Part shown: positions 10,097 to 18,370 of the stretch, one piece after another
How the letters are laid out: every line of letters begins with the position of its first letter
Position numbering within the stretch: position 1 is the stretch's first letter
NCBI RefSeq assembly: GCF_900129095.1
Contig: NZ_FQVA01000007.1
Coordinates: forward strand, 62,001-126,000
DNA from: Microbulbifer donghaiensis
GTDB lineage: Bacteria > Pseudomonadota > Gammaproteobacteria > Pseudomonadales > Cellvibrionaceae
Length of the DNA stretch: 64,000 bases
Reading direction: 5' to 3'
Notes under the pieces: generated by a model
Told to the model about the DNA's origin: nothing
What the model saw: only the letters and a program-made list of their open reading frames with translations
Database searches by the model: none
Made by a program: the position numbers and the translations under genes

Positions 10097-12079
10097 TCAG
10101 CGGTTTTTGCCGAGCGCGCGAATGGCGAAGCGCGCCGGGTGCAGGGCTTTGACCAGTTCGGCGGAAACCGGCATGGCCTCGCCGCACAGCCAGCCCGCCA
10201 GCACCTCGGCGGCCAGCGGCGCATAGGTGAAGCCGCGCGAGCCGAGGCCGCCGAGCACATAGAGCGCCGGTTGGTAGGCGGCCTGTTGCTGAATCAGCAG
10301 CTTGCGGTTCTTTCTCAGGTCGGCGTAGGTCTCGTCGACCGATTCCCAGTCGGGCACCGGGCCCGCCATCGGCAGATAATCCGGCGTCGCCGCGCGCACT
10401 GCGGCGCGCCCGCTCACCGGGTGTTGTGCGAAGTCGGCGGCGACCTGCGGCAGCAGCTCGGCAAGGGTGTCGAGATTCTCCCGGTGCTCTTCTTCACGCA
10501 ACTCAGTTTCCGTTTCCTTCAGCTTGAACGTGGCGCCAAAGCTGTGGCGCTCGCGGAAAACGGGCGCGATATAGCCCTCGCCGCACAGCGTTGTCTGCAA
10601 CTGCCGTGAATTGGTACTGGCCGGGGCGTTGGAGACCTGGCCGCGAATCGGGCGCAGGGGCAGGGCGGTCGTCTGCGCGAACTGGCGGATACCGTGGGCG
10701 CTGCAGATCACCACCGCATCGGCCGTATATTCCTGATCGGCAGAACACAGCTGCCAGCCGGCTTCCTGCGGGATCAGGGTGTCGATGCGGGTAGCGCAAT
10801 GCAGTGCGATATTGCGGTGCTGCAGCAGTGTGGCGCAGACCCTTTGCGGTTCGATCCAGCCCGCCGTCGGGAAATAGAGCCCACCAAAGTTGAGCGGTAC
10901 CCCGGCAATGGCACTGGCCTCTTCAGCATTTACCATGCGGGCCAGTTGTTCCGCTTTGTGCTGGTCCAGCAGCTGGCCTATCTGCTGTTGCAGTTGCTGT
11001 TCCTTGTCGCTCTGTGCCAGCTGCAACAAGCCGCCAAAGTGGGTTACGTCCGCGCAGTGTTCGCGGTAGTAGCGCTGCGCAAACATCAGCGCGTGCAGAT
11101 TGAAGTCGCCGTTGGGGCCCGGTTTCGGCGACAATTTTGCGTAGAGGATGCCCTGTTCATTGCCGGAGGCGCCGGCGCCCGGTTGCGAACCCTGATCGAA
11201 CACCTGCACGGCGATGCCGCGTTCCGCCAGTGCTCTGGCCACGGTCGCGCCGGATACACCGGCGCCGATCACGGCGACGGTTTTCGGCCGGCGCTGTGTT
11301 GCAGTGTGCGGCAGGTGCCAGGGCGTTGCCGAAATCCGCGTGGGCGCGGTGGTTTCCAGCTGTCCGCGCAGCATCTCCCGCTTGTGTCCGAAGCCCGGCA
11401 CTTTCTTCAGTGTGAAACCGGCGTCTTGCAGGCCCCGCTTGACCAGTCCGGCGCAGGTAAAGGTGGCAAATGTTGCACCGGCCTTGCTCAGCGCGGCGAT
11501 ATTCTCGAACAGTTCCGGCGTCCACATGTCCGGATTTTTGGACGGGGCGAAGCCGTCCAGAAACCAGGCATCGACATGGCGATCGCGGTTGTCGTCTTCC
11601 AGTCGCAGCGAGCGAAACGCCTCGCTGGCCTCGCCGATCACCAGCGTCAGGCTGACGCGGCCGAAATGCAGCCGGTGCACACCCCGCGCCAGCAGCGGCG
11701 GGTAGCGCTCGCTCAGCTGTTCCGCGAGCGGCTGCAGCTGCGGCCAGAGCGCCAGTGCGCGCTGCAGGTCTTCGGCCCGCAGCGGGTATTTTTCCACGGT
11801 GATGAAATTGAGATGCGCGTTCGCCGGGGCGGCCTGCAGCCACAGTTCCCAGGCGGCGAGAAAGTTGAGCCCGGTGCCGAAGCCGGTCTCGCCGATGGTG
11901 AAGGAATCGCCGTCCCCCAGCTCCGCCCAGCGCCGGGGCAGGTCATTTTGCTGCAGGAAGACGTAGCGGCTCTCCTCCAGTCCGGAGGCGGTGGAGAAGT
12001 AGATATCGTCGAAGGCGCGCGACAGCGGCAGTCCGTCGTCTCGCCACTCGATATCGGCGTGCAGGTCTTTGTCGCTCAC
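10097..12079 (-). CDS. mnmC: Bifunctional tRNA mnm5s2U34 biosynthesis protein MnmC
   Basis: A 660-residue two-domain enzyme acting on the wobble uridine of tRNAs. The N-terminal half (about 1-240) is the SAM-dependent methyltransferase: GFGTGLNFLAAWELW cofactor motif and DAWFLDGFAPSKNPDMW. The C-terminal half is the FAD-dependent oxidoreductase that removes the carboxymethyl group: dinucleotide motif VIGAGVSGATVARAL and a GSRGFTYAPL end. Length matches the E. coli fused enzyme. It lies downstream of flavodoxin and trmL on the same strand, another wobble-base modifier, separated from them by a short tandem repeat. Confidence 0.96.
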   Translation of the reverse strand: MSDKDLHADIEWRDDGLPLSRAFDDIYFSTASGLEESRYVFLQQNDLPRRWAELGDGDSFTIGETGFGTGLNFLAAWELWLQAAPANAHLNFITVEKYPLRAEDLQRALALWPQLQPLAEQLSERYPPLLARGVHRLHFGRVSLTLVIGEASEAFRSLRLEDDNRDRHVDAWFLDGFAPSKNPDMWTPELFENIAALSKAGATFATFTCAGLVKRGLQDAGFTLKKVPGFGHKREMLRGQLETTAPTRISATPWHLPHTATQRRPKTVAVIGAGVSGATVARALAERGIAVQVFDQGSQPGAGASGNEQGILYAKLSPKPGPNGDFNLHALMFAQRYYREHCADVTHFGGLLQLAQSDKEQQLQQQIGQLLDQHKAEQLARMVNAEEASAIAGVPLNFGGLYFPTAGWIEPQRVCATLLQHRNIALHCATRIDTLIPQEAGWQLCSADQEYTADAVVICSAHGIRQFAQTTALPLRPIRGQVSNAPASTNSRQLQTTLCGEGYIAPVFRERHSFGATFKLKETETELREEEHRENLDTLAELLPQVAADFAQHPVSGRAAVRAATPDYLPMAGPVPDWESVDETYADLRKNRKLLIQQQAAYQPALYVLGGLGSRGFTYAPLAAEVLAGWLCGEAMPVSAELVKALHPARFAIRALGKNR

Positions 12080-12117
12080 GATCGTTCTGTCCCGCTCATT
12101 CGACTCAAGGCTTTCCT

Positions 12118-12170
12118 ATGGCTCAGGGCTTGTTCGTGGCTCAGGGCTTGTTCGTGGCTCAAGGCTGTAG
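12118..12170. repeat. 18-bp tandem repeat, about three copies
   Basis: Two units differing only in the first base (ATGGCTCAGGGCTTGTTC at 12118-12135, then GTGGCTCAGGGCTTGTTC at 12136-12153) and a degenerate third copy. It lies between mnmC and the flavodoxin gene and is likely a replication-slippage product. Confidence 0.8.
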
Positions 12171-12174
12171 CCCG

Positions 12175-12708
12175 TTATGTTTTCAACCCAAACTGGCGCA
12201 TGACCTGCGTGCACCACTTGTCGATGCGTTCCTCGCTGCGGTCGAACTCGTTTTCCTCGTCGAGCGCCAGGCCGACGAATTGGGAGCCGTCATCGGTGAG
12301 GCCCTTGGATTCCTCGAATTCGTAACCTTCCGCCGGCCAGTAGCCGACCGCGCGCGCGCCGCAGGCGAGCAACTGCGCGTGCAGGTAGCCGAGGGCGTCC
12401 TGGAACCACTGCGGATAGCCTTCCTGGTCGCCGAGCCCAAAGAGGGCAACGATTTTGCCATGCAGATCCAGCTGCGCCAGGTCATCCCAGATGTTTTCCC
12501 AGTCCTCCTGCAGTTCGCCGTAGTCCCAGGTGGGAATGCCGAAAATCAGGAAGTCGTAGTTTTCCGCCAGGGCGATATCGTCTTCGGCCACATTGTGCAG
12601 ATCAATCCACTCGGCACCGATACGCTCGCGAATCTTCTCTGCGGCCATTTCGGTGTAGCAGGTACTGGAGCCGTAAAATAGTCCTATCGGGGCTGTGGAT
12701 TCGTGCAT
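12175..12708 (-). CDS. Long-chain flavodoxin (FldB-like)
   Basis: A 177-residue FMN electron carrier. The phosphate-binding loop [16 protein letters not shown] near the N-terminus, the [14 protein letters not shown] loop that stacks on the flavin, and the [10 protein letters not shown] segment are all visible; the insertion after the middle marks the long-chain type. The closest recalled relatives are FldB proteins. It is 15 bp downstream of trmL on the same strand and probably cotranscribed with it. Flavodoxins feed electrons to radical-SAM enzymes, methionine synthase and other partners; the specific partner is not visible here. Confidence 0.9.
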   Translation of the reverse strand: MHESTAPIGLFYGSSTCYTEMAAEKIRERIGAEWIDLHNVAEDDIALAENYDFLIFGIPTWDYGELQEDWENIWDDLAQLDLHGKIVALFGLGDQEGYPQWFQDALGYLHAQLLACGARAVGYWPAEGYEFEESKGLTDDGSQFVGLALDEENEFDRSEERIDKWCTQVMRQFGLKT

Positions 12709-12723
12709 AACAACAACTAAAAA

Positions 12724-13194
12724 TTACTTTGTCAGCGCGCCGGAAAAATCCAGCTGGCGCCAGGCTTCGTATATGACCACGGCGGCGGCATTGGAGAGAT
12801 TGATGCTGCGGCTCTCGGGGCGCATGGGAATGCGCAGCGTGTGCTCCGCGCCAATCTCGGCGAGAAACTCCGCTGGCAGGCCGCGGGTCTCGGGGCCGAA
12901 GACGATGGCGTCGTCGGACTGGTATTCGATATCCGTGTGGCTGCGGCTGCCCTTGGTGGACAGGGCCAGCACGCGGGCCGGTTGCTCGCTGTCGACGAAT
13001 GCCTGCCAGTCCCGGTGGCGCACCACGCGGCTGTACTCGCTGTAGTCCAACCCGGCGCGGCGCAGGCGTTTGTCGTCCATCGCGAAGCCCAGCGGTTCTA
13101 TCAGGTGCAGCTCGGCACCGGTGTTGGCGCACAGGCGGATGATATTGCCGGTGTTGGGGGCGATTTCCGGTTGGTAGAGAACAATCTTAAACAT
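12724..13194 (-). CDS. trmL: tRNA (cytidine/uridine-34-2'-O)-methyltransferase TrmL
   Basis: A 156-residue SPOUT-class enzyme that 2'-O-methylates the wobble nucleotide of tRNA-Leu isoacceptors using SAM. Features: N-terminal LYQPEIAPNTGNIIRLCANTG, central VFGPETRGLP, and the trefoil-knot segment RSINLSNAAAVVIYEAWRQL. Size and motifs agree with E. coli TrmL throughout. It is first in a run with flavodoxin and then mnmC. Confidence 0.95.
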   Translation of the reverse strand: MFKIVLYQPEIAPNTGNIIRLCANTGAELHLIEPLGFAMDDKRLRRAGLDYSEYSRVVRHRDWQAFVDSEQPARVLALSTKGSRSHTDIEYQSDDAIVFGPETRGLPAEFLAEIGAEHTLRIPMRPESRSINLSNAAAVVIYEAWRQLDFSGALTK

Positions 13195-13230
13195 GGGCTA
13201 GTGGCCGGCAGTGGCGGCCATATCTGGACA

Positions 13231-13252
13231 GGCCGGGCGGAAGTGCCCGGCC
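13231..13252. terminator. GC-rich stem-loop downstream of gcvR
   Basis: GGCCGGGC-ggaagt-GCCCGGCC, a perfect 8-bp stem, lies between gcvR and trmL on the minus strand. It lacks a T-run, so it may be a pause or attenuator structure rather than a full terminator. Confidence 0.4.
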
Positions 13253-13277
13253 CAATTCGGCGCGGATTATTTCATAC

Positions 13278-13808
13278 TTAGAGAGTCGAGGCGATCTCCT
13301 CGCAGTCGATCTCGACGCCCAGCTCGTTGGCGATTTCGTCCAGTTCGTCGCGCAGGCCGTCCAGATCCATGTCCTCCGCCACGGTGATCACGCATTCGGC
13401 GGTGAACAGCGGCTCGCCGCTCCAGGGGGTGCTGCCGTAACCGGTTTCCAGCTGCTCCATATTGATCTGGCGCGCTGCCAGGGCGCGGGATATCTCGCGG
13501 ACGATGCCGGGGCGATCGTTGCCCACCAGCTTCAATGTTACTGTCTGCTGTGGGCCCGCGGCGACGGCGACCGCCTCTTCCACGACCAGCTTGAAGTCGT
13601 CTCCGCTCAGCGCCGCGAGTGCGTCCTTGAGGCCCTGGCAGGAATCGGCGGGCACGCTGACGCGCAGGATACCGGCGAACTTGCCGGCGAAGTGCGCCAT
13701 GCGGCTGTCCTCCCAGTTGCCGCCGTTTTCCGCCACCACGGCGGAAAGCTTTTCCACCACGCCGGGCTTATCGTTGCTGATCAGGGAGATAACGAGGTGC
13801 TGTTGCAT
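13278..13808 (-). CDS. gcvR: Glycine cleavage system regulator, double ACT domain (GcvR-like)
   Basis: A 176-residue protein of two ACT domains: the first begins LVISLISNDKPGVVEKLSAV, the second TLKLVGNDRPGIVREISRAL. GcvR binds GcvA and represses the glycine cleavage operon when glycine is low; small ligand binding by the ACT domains is family knowledge. The ATG at 13808 is preferred over upstream codons because AAGGAAT precedes it and it begins right at the first ACT strand. No gcv genes are in the window, so the specific role is inferred from length and domain layout. Confidence 0.8.
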   Translation of the reverse strand: MQQHLVISLISNDKPGVVEKLSAVVAENGGNWEDSRMAHFAGKFAGILRVSVPADSCQGLKDALAALSGDDFKLVVEEAVAVAAGPQQTVTLKLVGNDRPGIVREISRALAARQINMEQLETGYGSTPWSGEPLFTAECVITVAEDMDLDGLRDELDEIANELGVEIDCEEIASTL

Positions 13809-13940
13809 ATGGTATTCCTTTGCTGCAGGGGAGGCGATTACACTGATTGTAGCGACTGACGGCTTGTCTGATAACACCATCGGCTGGTCGTAAAGGTATT
13901 ATTTCCCGGCGCCATGCCGGATAACTTTCGGAGGCTGTCG

Positions 13941-14246
13941 ATGAAAGTGCACGCGGATTTGTGTGTCATCCCCATTGGGACCGGTGTGTCGGTGGGGGAA
14001 TATATCGCGGAGTGCCAGAAAGTATTGGATGAGGCTGGCCTGGAACATCGAATGCACGCCTATGGCACCAATATTGAAGGCGAGTGGGACGATGTGATGG
14101 CGGCGGTCAAGCGCTGCCACGAACGCGTTCACGCCATGGGCGCGCCGCGGATCAGTACCAGCCTGAAACTGGGAACTCGTACGGACCGCGAGCAGTCTCT
14201 ACAGGATAAGATCGACAGCGTGCGATTGAAGTTGGACCAACGATAA
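13941..14246 (+). CDS. MTH1187 / UPF0045 family thiamine-binding-type protein
   Basis: A 101-residue ferredoxin-fold protein of the thiamine-binding MTH1187 family. It begins MKVHADLCVIPIGTG with the characteristic GVSVGEYIAECQKVL, then HAYGTNIEGEWDDVM and a late STSLKLGTRTDR. Members bind thiamine or related molecules and form tetramers; a metabolic role is not settled. A strong GGAGG at 13930-13934 sets the start. Only 15 bp separates it from the next methyltransferase gene, so the two are probably cotranscribed. Confidence 0.85.
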   Translation: MKVHADLCVIPIGTGVSVGEYIAECQKVLDEAGLEHRMHAYGTNIEGEWDDVMAAVKRCHERVHAMGAPRISTSLKLGTRTDREQSLQDKIDSVRLKLDQR

Positions 14247-14261
14247 CAACGAGGAGTCAGG

Positions 14262-15068
14262 ATGAAGATTAAACAGATGCTGGTGTCACTGGCATGCGCG
14301 GCCGCTTTTACCGGCAGCGTGCAGGCCTCCGATCTCAAGACCGTCGTCGAGGGGGATCACCGCACCGAATCTTTCGCGGCGCGCGACAAGTACCGCCACC
14401 CGCAGGAAACTCTGCAGTTCCTGAGTATTCAGCCGAATATGACTGTGGTGGAGATTGCTCCGGGCGGCGGCTGGTACACCGAAATTCTCGCTCCCTATCT
14501 GAAGGAAGAAGGCACCCTGTACGCGGCGCACTTCCCGGCAGACAGCGAGTCCGCTTACTACAAGCGCTCCCTCAAGGCGTTTAAGGAAAAACTGGCGGCG
14601 GACAAAGACAGCTACGGCAAGGTGAAGCTGACCGAGTTCGACCCGGCCGCCGGCCGCCCAATTGCCCCGGCCGGCAGTGCCGACGCGGTGGTGACCTTCC
14701 GCAACGTGCACAACTGGATGAACGGTGGCTACGATCAGCAGGCATTCGACAGCTTCTTCACCGCGCTGAAACCAGGCGGTGTGCTGGGGGTGGTCGAGCA
14801 CCGCGCTAAGCAGGGCACCAGCCGCGAGGATATGATCCGCAGCGGTTATGTGACCCAGGACTATGTGATCCAGCTGGCGAAAAAAGCTGGCTTCGAGCTG
14901 GAGGAGTCCAGCGAAGTGAACGCCAACCCGAAAGACACGGCCCAGCACCCGAAAGGTGTCTGGACGCTGCCGCCGTCTCTGCGCCTGGGCGATGAGGACA
15001 AGGACAAGTACCTGGCCATCGGCGAGAGCGACCGCATGACCTTGCGCTTCCGCAAGCCCAAGTCTTAA
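14262..15068 (+). CDS. Exported class I SAM-dependent methyltransferase-like protein
   Basis: A 268-residue protein with a classical signal peptide (MKIKQMLVSLACAAAF, cleavage after VQA), then a Rossmann methyltransferase domain: motif I VVEIAPGGGWYTEIL, motif IV-like DAVVTFRNVHNW, and the post-motif LKPGGVLGVVEHR. It resembles the COG4798 group of predicted methyltransferases. SAM is not expected in the periplasm, so either the leader is not cleaved, the cofactor is supplied, or the protein is a non-catalytic binder. CGAGGAGTCAGG precedes the ATG. Substrate unknown. Confidence 0.85.
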   Translation: MKIKQMLVSLACAAAFTGSVQASDLKTVVEGDHRTESFAARDKYRHPQETLQFLSIQPNMTVVEIAPGGGWYTEILAPYLKEEGTLYAAHFPADSESAYYKRSLKAFKEKLAADKDSYGKVKLTEFDPAAGRPIAPAGSADAVVTFRNVHNWMNGGYDQQAFDSFFTALKPGGVLGVVEHRAKQGTSREDMIRSGYVTQDYVIQLAKKAGFELEESSEVNANPKDTAQHPKGVWTLPPSLRLGDEDKDKYLAIGESDRMTLRFRKPKS

Positions 15069-15168
15069 TTTTTCCGGTAAGTGCGGCCCATGGCCGCGAT
15101 TGGAGGGTATCCTGTTGCCCGATGATCGCGGCCATGGGCCGTTTCTATTACTGGCAGTAGCAACTTTT

Positions 15169-15393
15169 ATGATTATCCCATTCCAACAACTGGATCCCGA
15201 CACCCTGCAGAGCCTGCTGGAGGAATATGCCACCCGCGACGGTACCGATTACGGCGAGCGCGAAGTAAGCCTGGTGGACAAGGTGGCCAGCCTGCGCCGC
15301 CAGCTGCAATCCGGCGAAGTGGTGATCTGGTTCGAACCCGGTGAAGAGTCGGTCAACCTGGTGCTGGCGCGGGATATTCCGGACGATGTCTGA
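15169..15393 (+). CDS. yheU: YheU family protein
   Basis: A 74-residue protein matching E. coli YheU: it begins MIIPFQQLDPDTLQSLLEEY and carries the conserved REGTDYGE-type stretch (here RDGTDYGEREVSL) and LRRQLQSGEVVI. Function is unknown. The next gene starts within its last codons (ATG at 15386, stop at 15391-15393), indicating translational coupling, a pairing of YheU with an alpha/beta hydrolase that recalls yheT/yheU in enterobacteria, although the hydrolase here is of a different type. The frame is open upstream but family start is at 15169. Confidence 0.9.
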   Translation: MIIPFQQLDPDTLQSLLEEYATRDGTDYGEREVSLVDKVASLRRQLQSGEVVIWFEPGEESVNLVLARDIPDDV

Positions 15394-16042
15394 GTTGTTG
15401 ATAGACAGCCTTGAGCCCATGATAGACAGCCCTGCCGAACCCCGGGCGCGCTTCCTGTTTGCCCACGGCGCCGGCGCGCCGATGGACAGCGACTTTATGC
15501 AGGCCATCGCCGCCGGACTCTGCGAGAACGGGGTGGAGGTGGTGCGGTTCGAGTTCCCGTATATGGCCCAGCGCCGCACCGGTGGCAGCAAGCGGCCGCC
15601 GAACCGGATGCCGGAACTACTGGAGTGCTTCCGCGAGCAGATCGAAAGGGTCTGTGAAAGGGGCGACGGCCTGCCCCTTTTCATCGGCGGCAAGTCCATG
15701 GGCGGCAGGGCTGCCAGCCTGCTGGCACAGGAGTATGCCGATCGCGGTGTCGTGGCCGGATTGGTCTGCCTCGGCTATCCGTTTCATCCCCGCGGCAAGC
15801 CGGACAAGCTGCGCACCGAACACTTGCTGGAGCTGAGCTGCCCGACGCTGGTAGTGCAGGGCAGTCGCGACCCGCTGGGCAATGCGGAAGAGGTGGCGGG
15901 ATACGGACTGCCAGAGTCCGTTCAGTTGGTGTGGCTGGAAGACGGAGATCACGACTTCAAGCCTCGCGGGGTCAGTGGAATGACCCGCGAGCAGCACTGG
16001 CAGGCGGCGGTCGCTGCGGTGGCGCAGTTTCTACGGGCTTAG
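15386..16042 (+). CDS. Alpha/beta hydrolase of the KANL3/Tex30-like family
   Basis: A 218-residue small hydrolase. Early FLFAHGAGAPMDSDFM forms the oxyanion region, the nucleophile elbow is IGGKSMGGRAA (Ser in GKSMGG), the acid is likely in QGSRDPLG, and the base is the His of DGDHDFKP. This arrangement matches the Tex30/KANL3-like group. The substrate is unknown. The ATG overlaps the stop of yheU by a few bases. The 3' end overlaps the convergent ABM-domain gene by 4 bp. Confidence 0.85.
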   Translation: MSELLIDSLEPMIDSPAEPRARFLFAHGAGAPMDSDFMQAIAAGLCENGVEVVRFEFPYMAQRRTGGSKRPPNRMPELLECFREQIERVCERGDGLPLFIGGKSMGGRAASLLAQEYADRGVVAGLVCLGYPFHPRGKPDKLRTEHLLELSCPTLVVQGSRDPLGNAEEVAGYGLPESVQLVWLEDGDHDFKPRGVSGMTREQHWQAAVAAVAQFLRA

Positions 16043-16323
16043 GCAACTTCCAGAATCGTAATCCGTTCCTCATCTACCAGCACCGGTGCCAGCAGGGCCA
16101 TCTGCGCGCGGCGGTCTTCACTGGTATACCAGTGCTGCCAGTGCAGTTCGGATTGCCACTTGGAAAGAGTGAAGCGTCGCAGCGGGTTGTCTTTTTCGAC
16201 AAAAGTCTGTCCCTCGACAAACCCCACGGTGCGGTAAGCCTGGGTCAGTATCTTGCGCGCCGCTTCCTCGTAGGTGGTTTGCATGTCCGGGGCAATTTCC
16301 CGCTCAATCAATACGTAAATCAT
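16039..16323 (-). CDS. ABM (antibiotic biosynthesis monooxygenase-like) domain protein
   Basis: A 94-residue single-domain protein with the dimeric alpha-beta barrel pattern: MIYVLIEREIAPD as the first strand, an AARKILTQAYRTVGFVEGQTF helix-strand, and LSKWQSELHWQHWYTSEDRR, typical of the ABM family. Members include haem-degrading and quinol monooxygenases, but many have no known reaction. It overlaps the end of the convergent hydrolase gene by 4 bp. No operon partner is visible. Confidence 0.75.
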   Translation of the reverse strand: MIYVLIEREIAPDMQTTYEEAARKILTQAYRTVGFVEGQTFVEKDNPLRRFTLSKWQSELHWQHWYTSEDRRAQMALLAPVLVDEERITILEVA

Positions 16324-16455
16324 CTTCTACTCTTGATCAGCTTTTGGTTCCTGACGATTCTAGCCCGCCCGCGCCGGATCATGTTAGGCAAATTGGCCGA
16401 CGAGTCAGGCAAAGTTGCAGATGACGACAGGGGGCAATTTCCGGACAATAGCACT

Positions 16456-16704
16456 ATGAAGTCAGATCCCATAAAACCAGATCACAAGCTCGATGCCCGC
16501 GGCCTGCTGTGTCCCGAGCCTGTCATGATGCTGCACGCGGCTGTGCGCAAGGTGGCAGCCGGTGAAGTGTTACAGATGATCGCCACCGATCCCTCCACCC
16601 AACGGGATGTGCCGAAGTTCTGCCAGTTTCTCGGCTATGAGCTGGTGGATCACGCCGAAGAAAACGACGAATTCATCTACTGGATCAAAAAGGCGGAAGC
16701 GTAG
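16456..16704 (+). CDS. tusA: TusA-like sulfurtransferase
   Basis: An 82-residue TusA/SirA family protein. The active cysteine lies in the signature ARGLLCPEPVMMLHAAVR; TusA accepts persulfide sulfur from IscS and passes it on for 2-thiouridine synthesis at the tRNA wobble base, and to molybdenum cofactor routes. The size and the C-terminal FCQFLGYELVDHAEENDEFIYWIKK are typical. The frame is open well upstream, but ATG 16456 begins the family domain. Together with mnmC and trmL it is a third wobble-position gene in this region, though not in the same operon. Confidence 0.92.
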   Translation: MKSDPIKPDHKLDARGLLCPEPVMMLHAAVRKVAAGEVLQMIATDPSTQRDVPKFCQFLGYELVDHAEENDEFIYWIKKAEA

Positions 16705-16771
16705 CGGCAGGAGCTTGGGGGCTGAAGCGTAAGTATCGGGGCGAACCAGTGGCTCGCCCCGACTGATTGGG

Positions 16772-17458
16772 TTACGGGGAAGTCACCAGTGCCGCAATGG
16801 CAGCCAGCGCCTCCGGGTCTTCGGATTTGATCTTGTTGGCGATATGGTGCTGAAAGAAGTAGCGGAAGCCCTTTGCCTCCTGCGCCGGGTAAAGGCACAG
16901 GTCGCCCGGCAGTACCGGGGTGGTTTCCACGATATCGTGATCGATCAGCATGCCGTGAATCTCTCCGCTGGCATATAACCGCCAGCTCACGACTTCGGTG
17001 AGGGTCAGGTTCTCCCGCTGCTCGTCCATAAACACCCCGTGGGTGCCAATGGTGTCGGGGATCTCCTGCAACACCTCCTCGGCCTTGCTGCTCTCGTATT
17101 CGAAGTATTCCGCCGCAGTTTCCAGCTCGACGATCTTGTGGATGGGGGGCTCGTGGAAGATTTCCTCGATGCCGGGATCGTAGTAGCCCTCGAAGCGTCC
17201 GTCTAAAGGATCCTTGATGTCGGGACAGGCCACTATGGAGTTTAACCAGGGGACGAGGCCAACGACCTCGCCATTTGCTTTCAGGCCCCAGCACAGAATT
17301 TTCAGGCTGTAGAGATCAGAGCCGCTGGAGCTGTTGGAGTAGAGCATTTCCAAGCCGTCTAGCTCCGGCGAAAGGCGGATAAAGCGCCTGCTCGCTGAAG
17401 TTTCGATCGGCTCGCCGGTGAAGAGGTCAACCACGTTACTGAAGCTGTGGTCGGTCAT
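16772..17458 (-). CDS. Conserved hypothetical protein, acidic
   Basis: A 228-residue soluble protein without signal peptide or membrane helix. It opens SFSNVVDLFTGEP and includes ELDGLEMLYSN, LKILCWGLKANGEVVGLVPWL and a late GFRYFFQHHIANKI. I recall similar unannotated proteins in Pseudomonas, but no domain name or function. AGGAGGTGCTCC lies immediately upstream of the ATG, a strong ribosome binding site. Its neighbours (tusA, epmC) are on the other strand, so context gives little. Confidence 0.7.
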   Translation of the reverse strand: MTDHSFSNVVDLFTGEPIETSASRRFIRLSPELDGLEMLYSNSSSGSDLYSLKILCWGLKANGEVVGLVPWLNSIVACPDIKDPLDGRFEGYYDPGIEEIFHEPPIHKIVELETAAEYFEYESSKAEEVLQEIPDTIGTHGVFMDEQRENLTLTEVVSWRLYASGEIHGMLIDHDIVETTPVLPGDLCLYPAQEAKGFRYFFQHHIANKIKSEDPEALAAIAALVTSP

Positions 17459-17767
17459 GGAGCACCTCCTTGCAGGGCCGGTTATATACCGCCTCTATCC
17501 AGAAGATGTTGCGTACCGCGAGTGCCCTATCTCTGAACGAAGGCTGGGGCAGGAGGGCGTTTGACTGCTTATTCCCCCCTGGGGGAATCCGGTCAAAGGG
17601 GAGGGGGCCCCTTTGTCGGCGTCCCTGTAACTAAAGGTATATGCTGATTTCCGGAAATACAACCAGCGTTTTAGATCTGTTGGTTATCCCCGGCGTGGTT
17701 TTCCATGACTTTGCTCCTGACGGTGGCGTTGATATAGTCCCCGCCTTTGTCGCCCCCGGAGAACCTC
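17459..17767. other. 309-bp intergenic region with two hairpins
   Basis: Between divergent genes. It holds ATTCCCCC-ct-GGGGGAAT (17571-17588) and CAAAGGGG-aggggg-CCCCTTTG (17594-17615). These could be operators or attenuator stems for epmC. No clear -10/-35 pair was identified. Confidence 0.45.
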
Positions 17768-18370
17768 TTGTCTGCCCCGAGCCTGGAACTGGCCCCAGCC
17801 CCGACCACCGAAGCGCTGGCGGACCGCATTGTGGCGGTCTTCGATCGCTGTTTCGCCAGCCCGCGCGGTCTCAATACCCGCCTGCGCGGGGGCTTTGACG
17901 AGCCCTATTATCGACCTGCGACTGAGGGGCGGCCGGCACATGAAGAGCTGCGCTATCACCGGGTGGAGTTCACCCGGGACTATGCCGCCAGCGCCCTGCA
18001 CGAGGCCGCCCACTGGTGTGTGGCGGGCGCGGCGCGGCGCCAGTTGCCGGATTACGGCTACTGGTATGCGCCGGATGGGCGCAGTGAGGAGCAGCAGGCG
18101 GAATTCGAGCGGGTGGAGGTCAAGCCCCAGGCGCTGGAGTGGATCTTCGCCCGCGCCAGCGGCCTGCGTTTCCGGGTCAGTGCCGACAACCTGGAGAGTG
18201 GCCTAGGCCCCAGCGACAGCTTCAAGCGGGCGATCTGGCAGCAGGTACGGGATAACTGCCGCCAGGGGGTCAACGAGCGCGCCGCGACGTTCGCGCGGGC
18301 GCTGGCGGCGGAGTTCGGTCGTCCGGATCCATTGGATCCCGCGCTATATCAACTGGCGGAGCTGGCATGA
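17768..18370 (+). CDS. epmC: Elongation factor P hydroxylase EpmC
   Basis: A protein of about 200 residues that hydroxylates the beta-lysyl-lysine of EF-P. Recognisable EpmC features are DEPYY, the metal-site motif ALHEAAHWC, the strongly conserved YGYWYAPDGRSEEQQAEFE, and VEVKPQALEW. The start is most likely the TTG at 17768, preceded by GGAG at 17758-17761; an in-frame TTG at 17747 is the alternative. No ATG is available before the conserved domain. The stop overlaps the ATG of the next gene (ATGA), so it is coupled to the exonuclease. epmA and epmB are not in the window. Confidence 0.9.
   Translation: MSAPSLELAPAPTTEALADRIVAVFDRCFASPRGLNTRLRGGFDEPYYRPATEGRPAHEELRYHRVEFTRDYAASALHEAAHWCVAGAARRQLPDYGYWYAPDGRSEEQQAEFERVEVKPQALEWIFARASGLRFRVSADNLESGLGPSDSFKRAIWQQVRDNCRQGVNERAATFARALAAEFGRPDPLDPALYQLAELA

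Noticed and set aside
10694-12325. A 543-codon plus-strand frame opposite mnmC
   Set aside because: MnmC is unambiguous on the minus strand; the opposite product has no recognisable fold and follows from GC-biased third positions.
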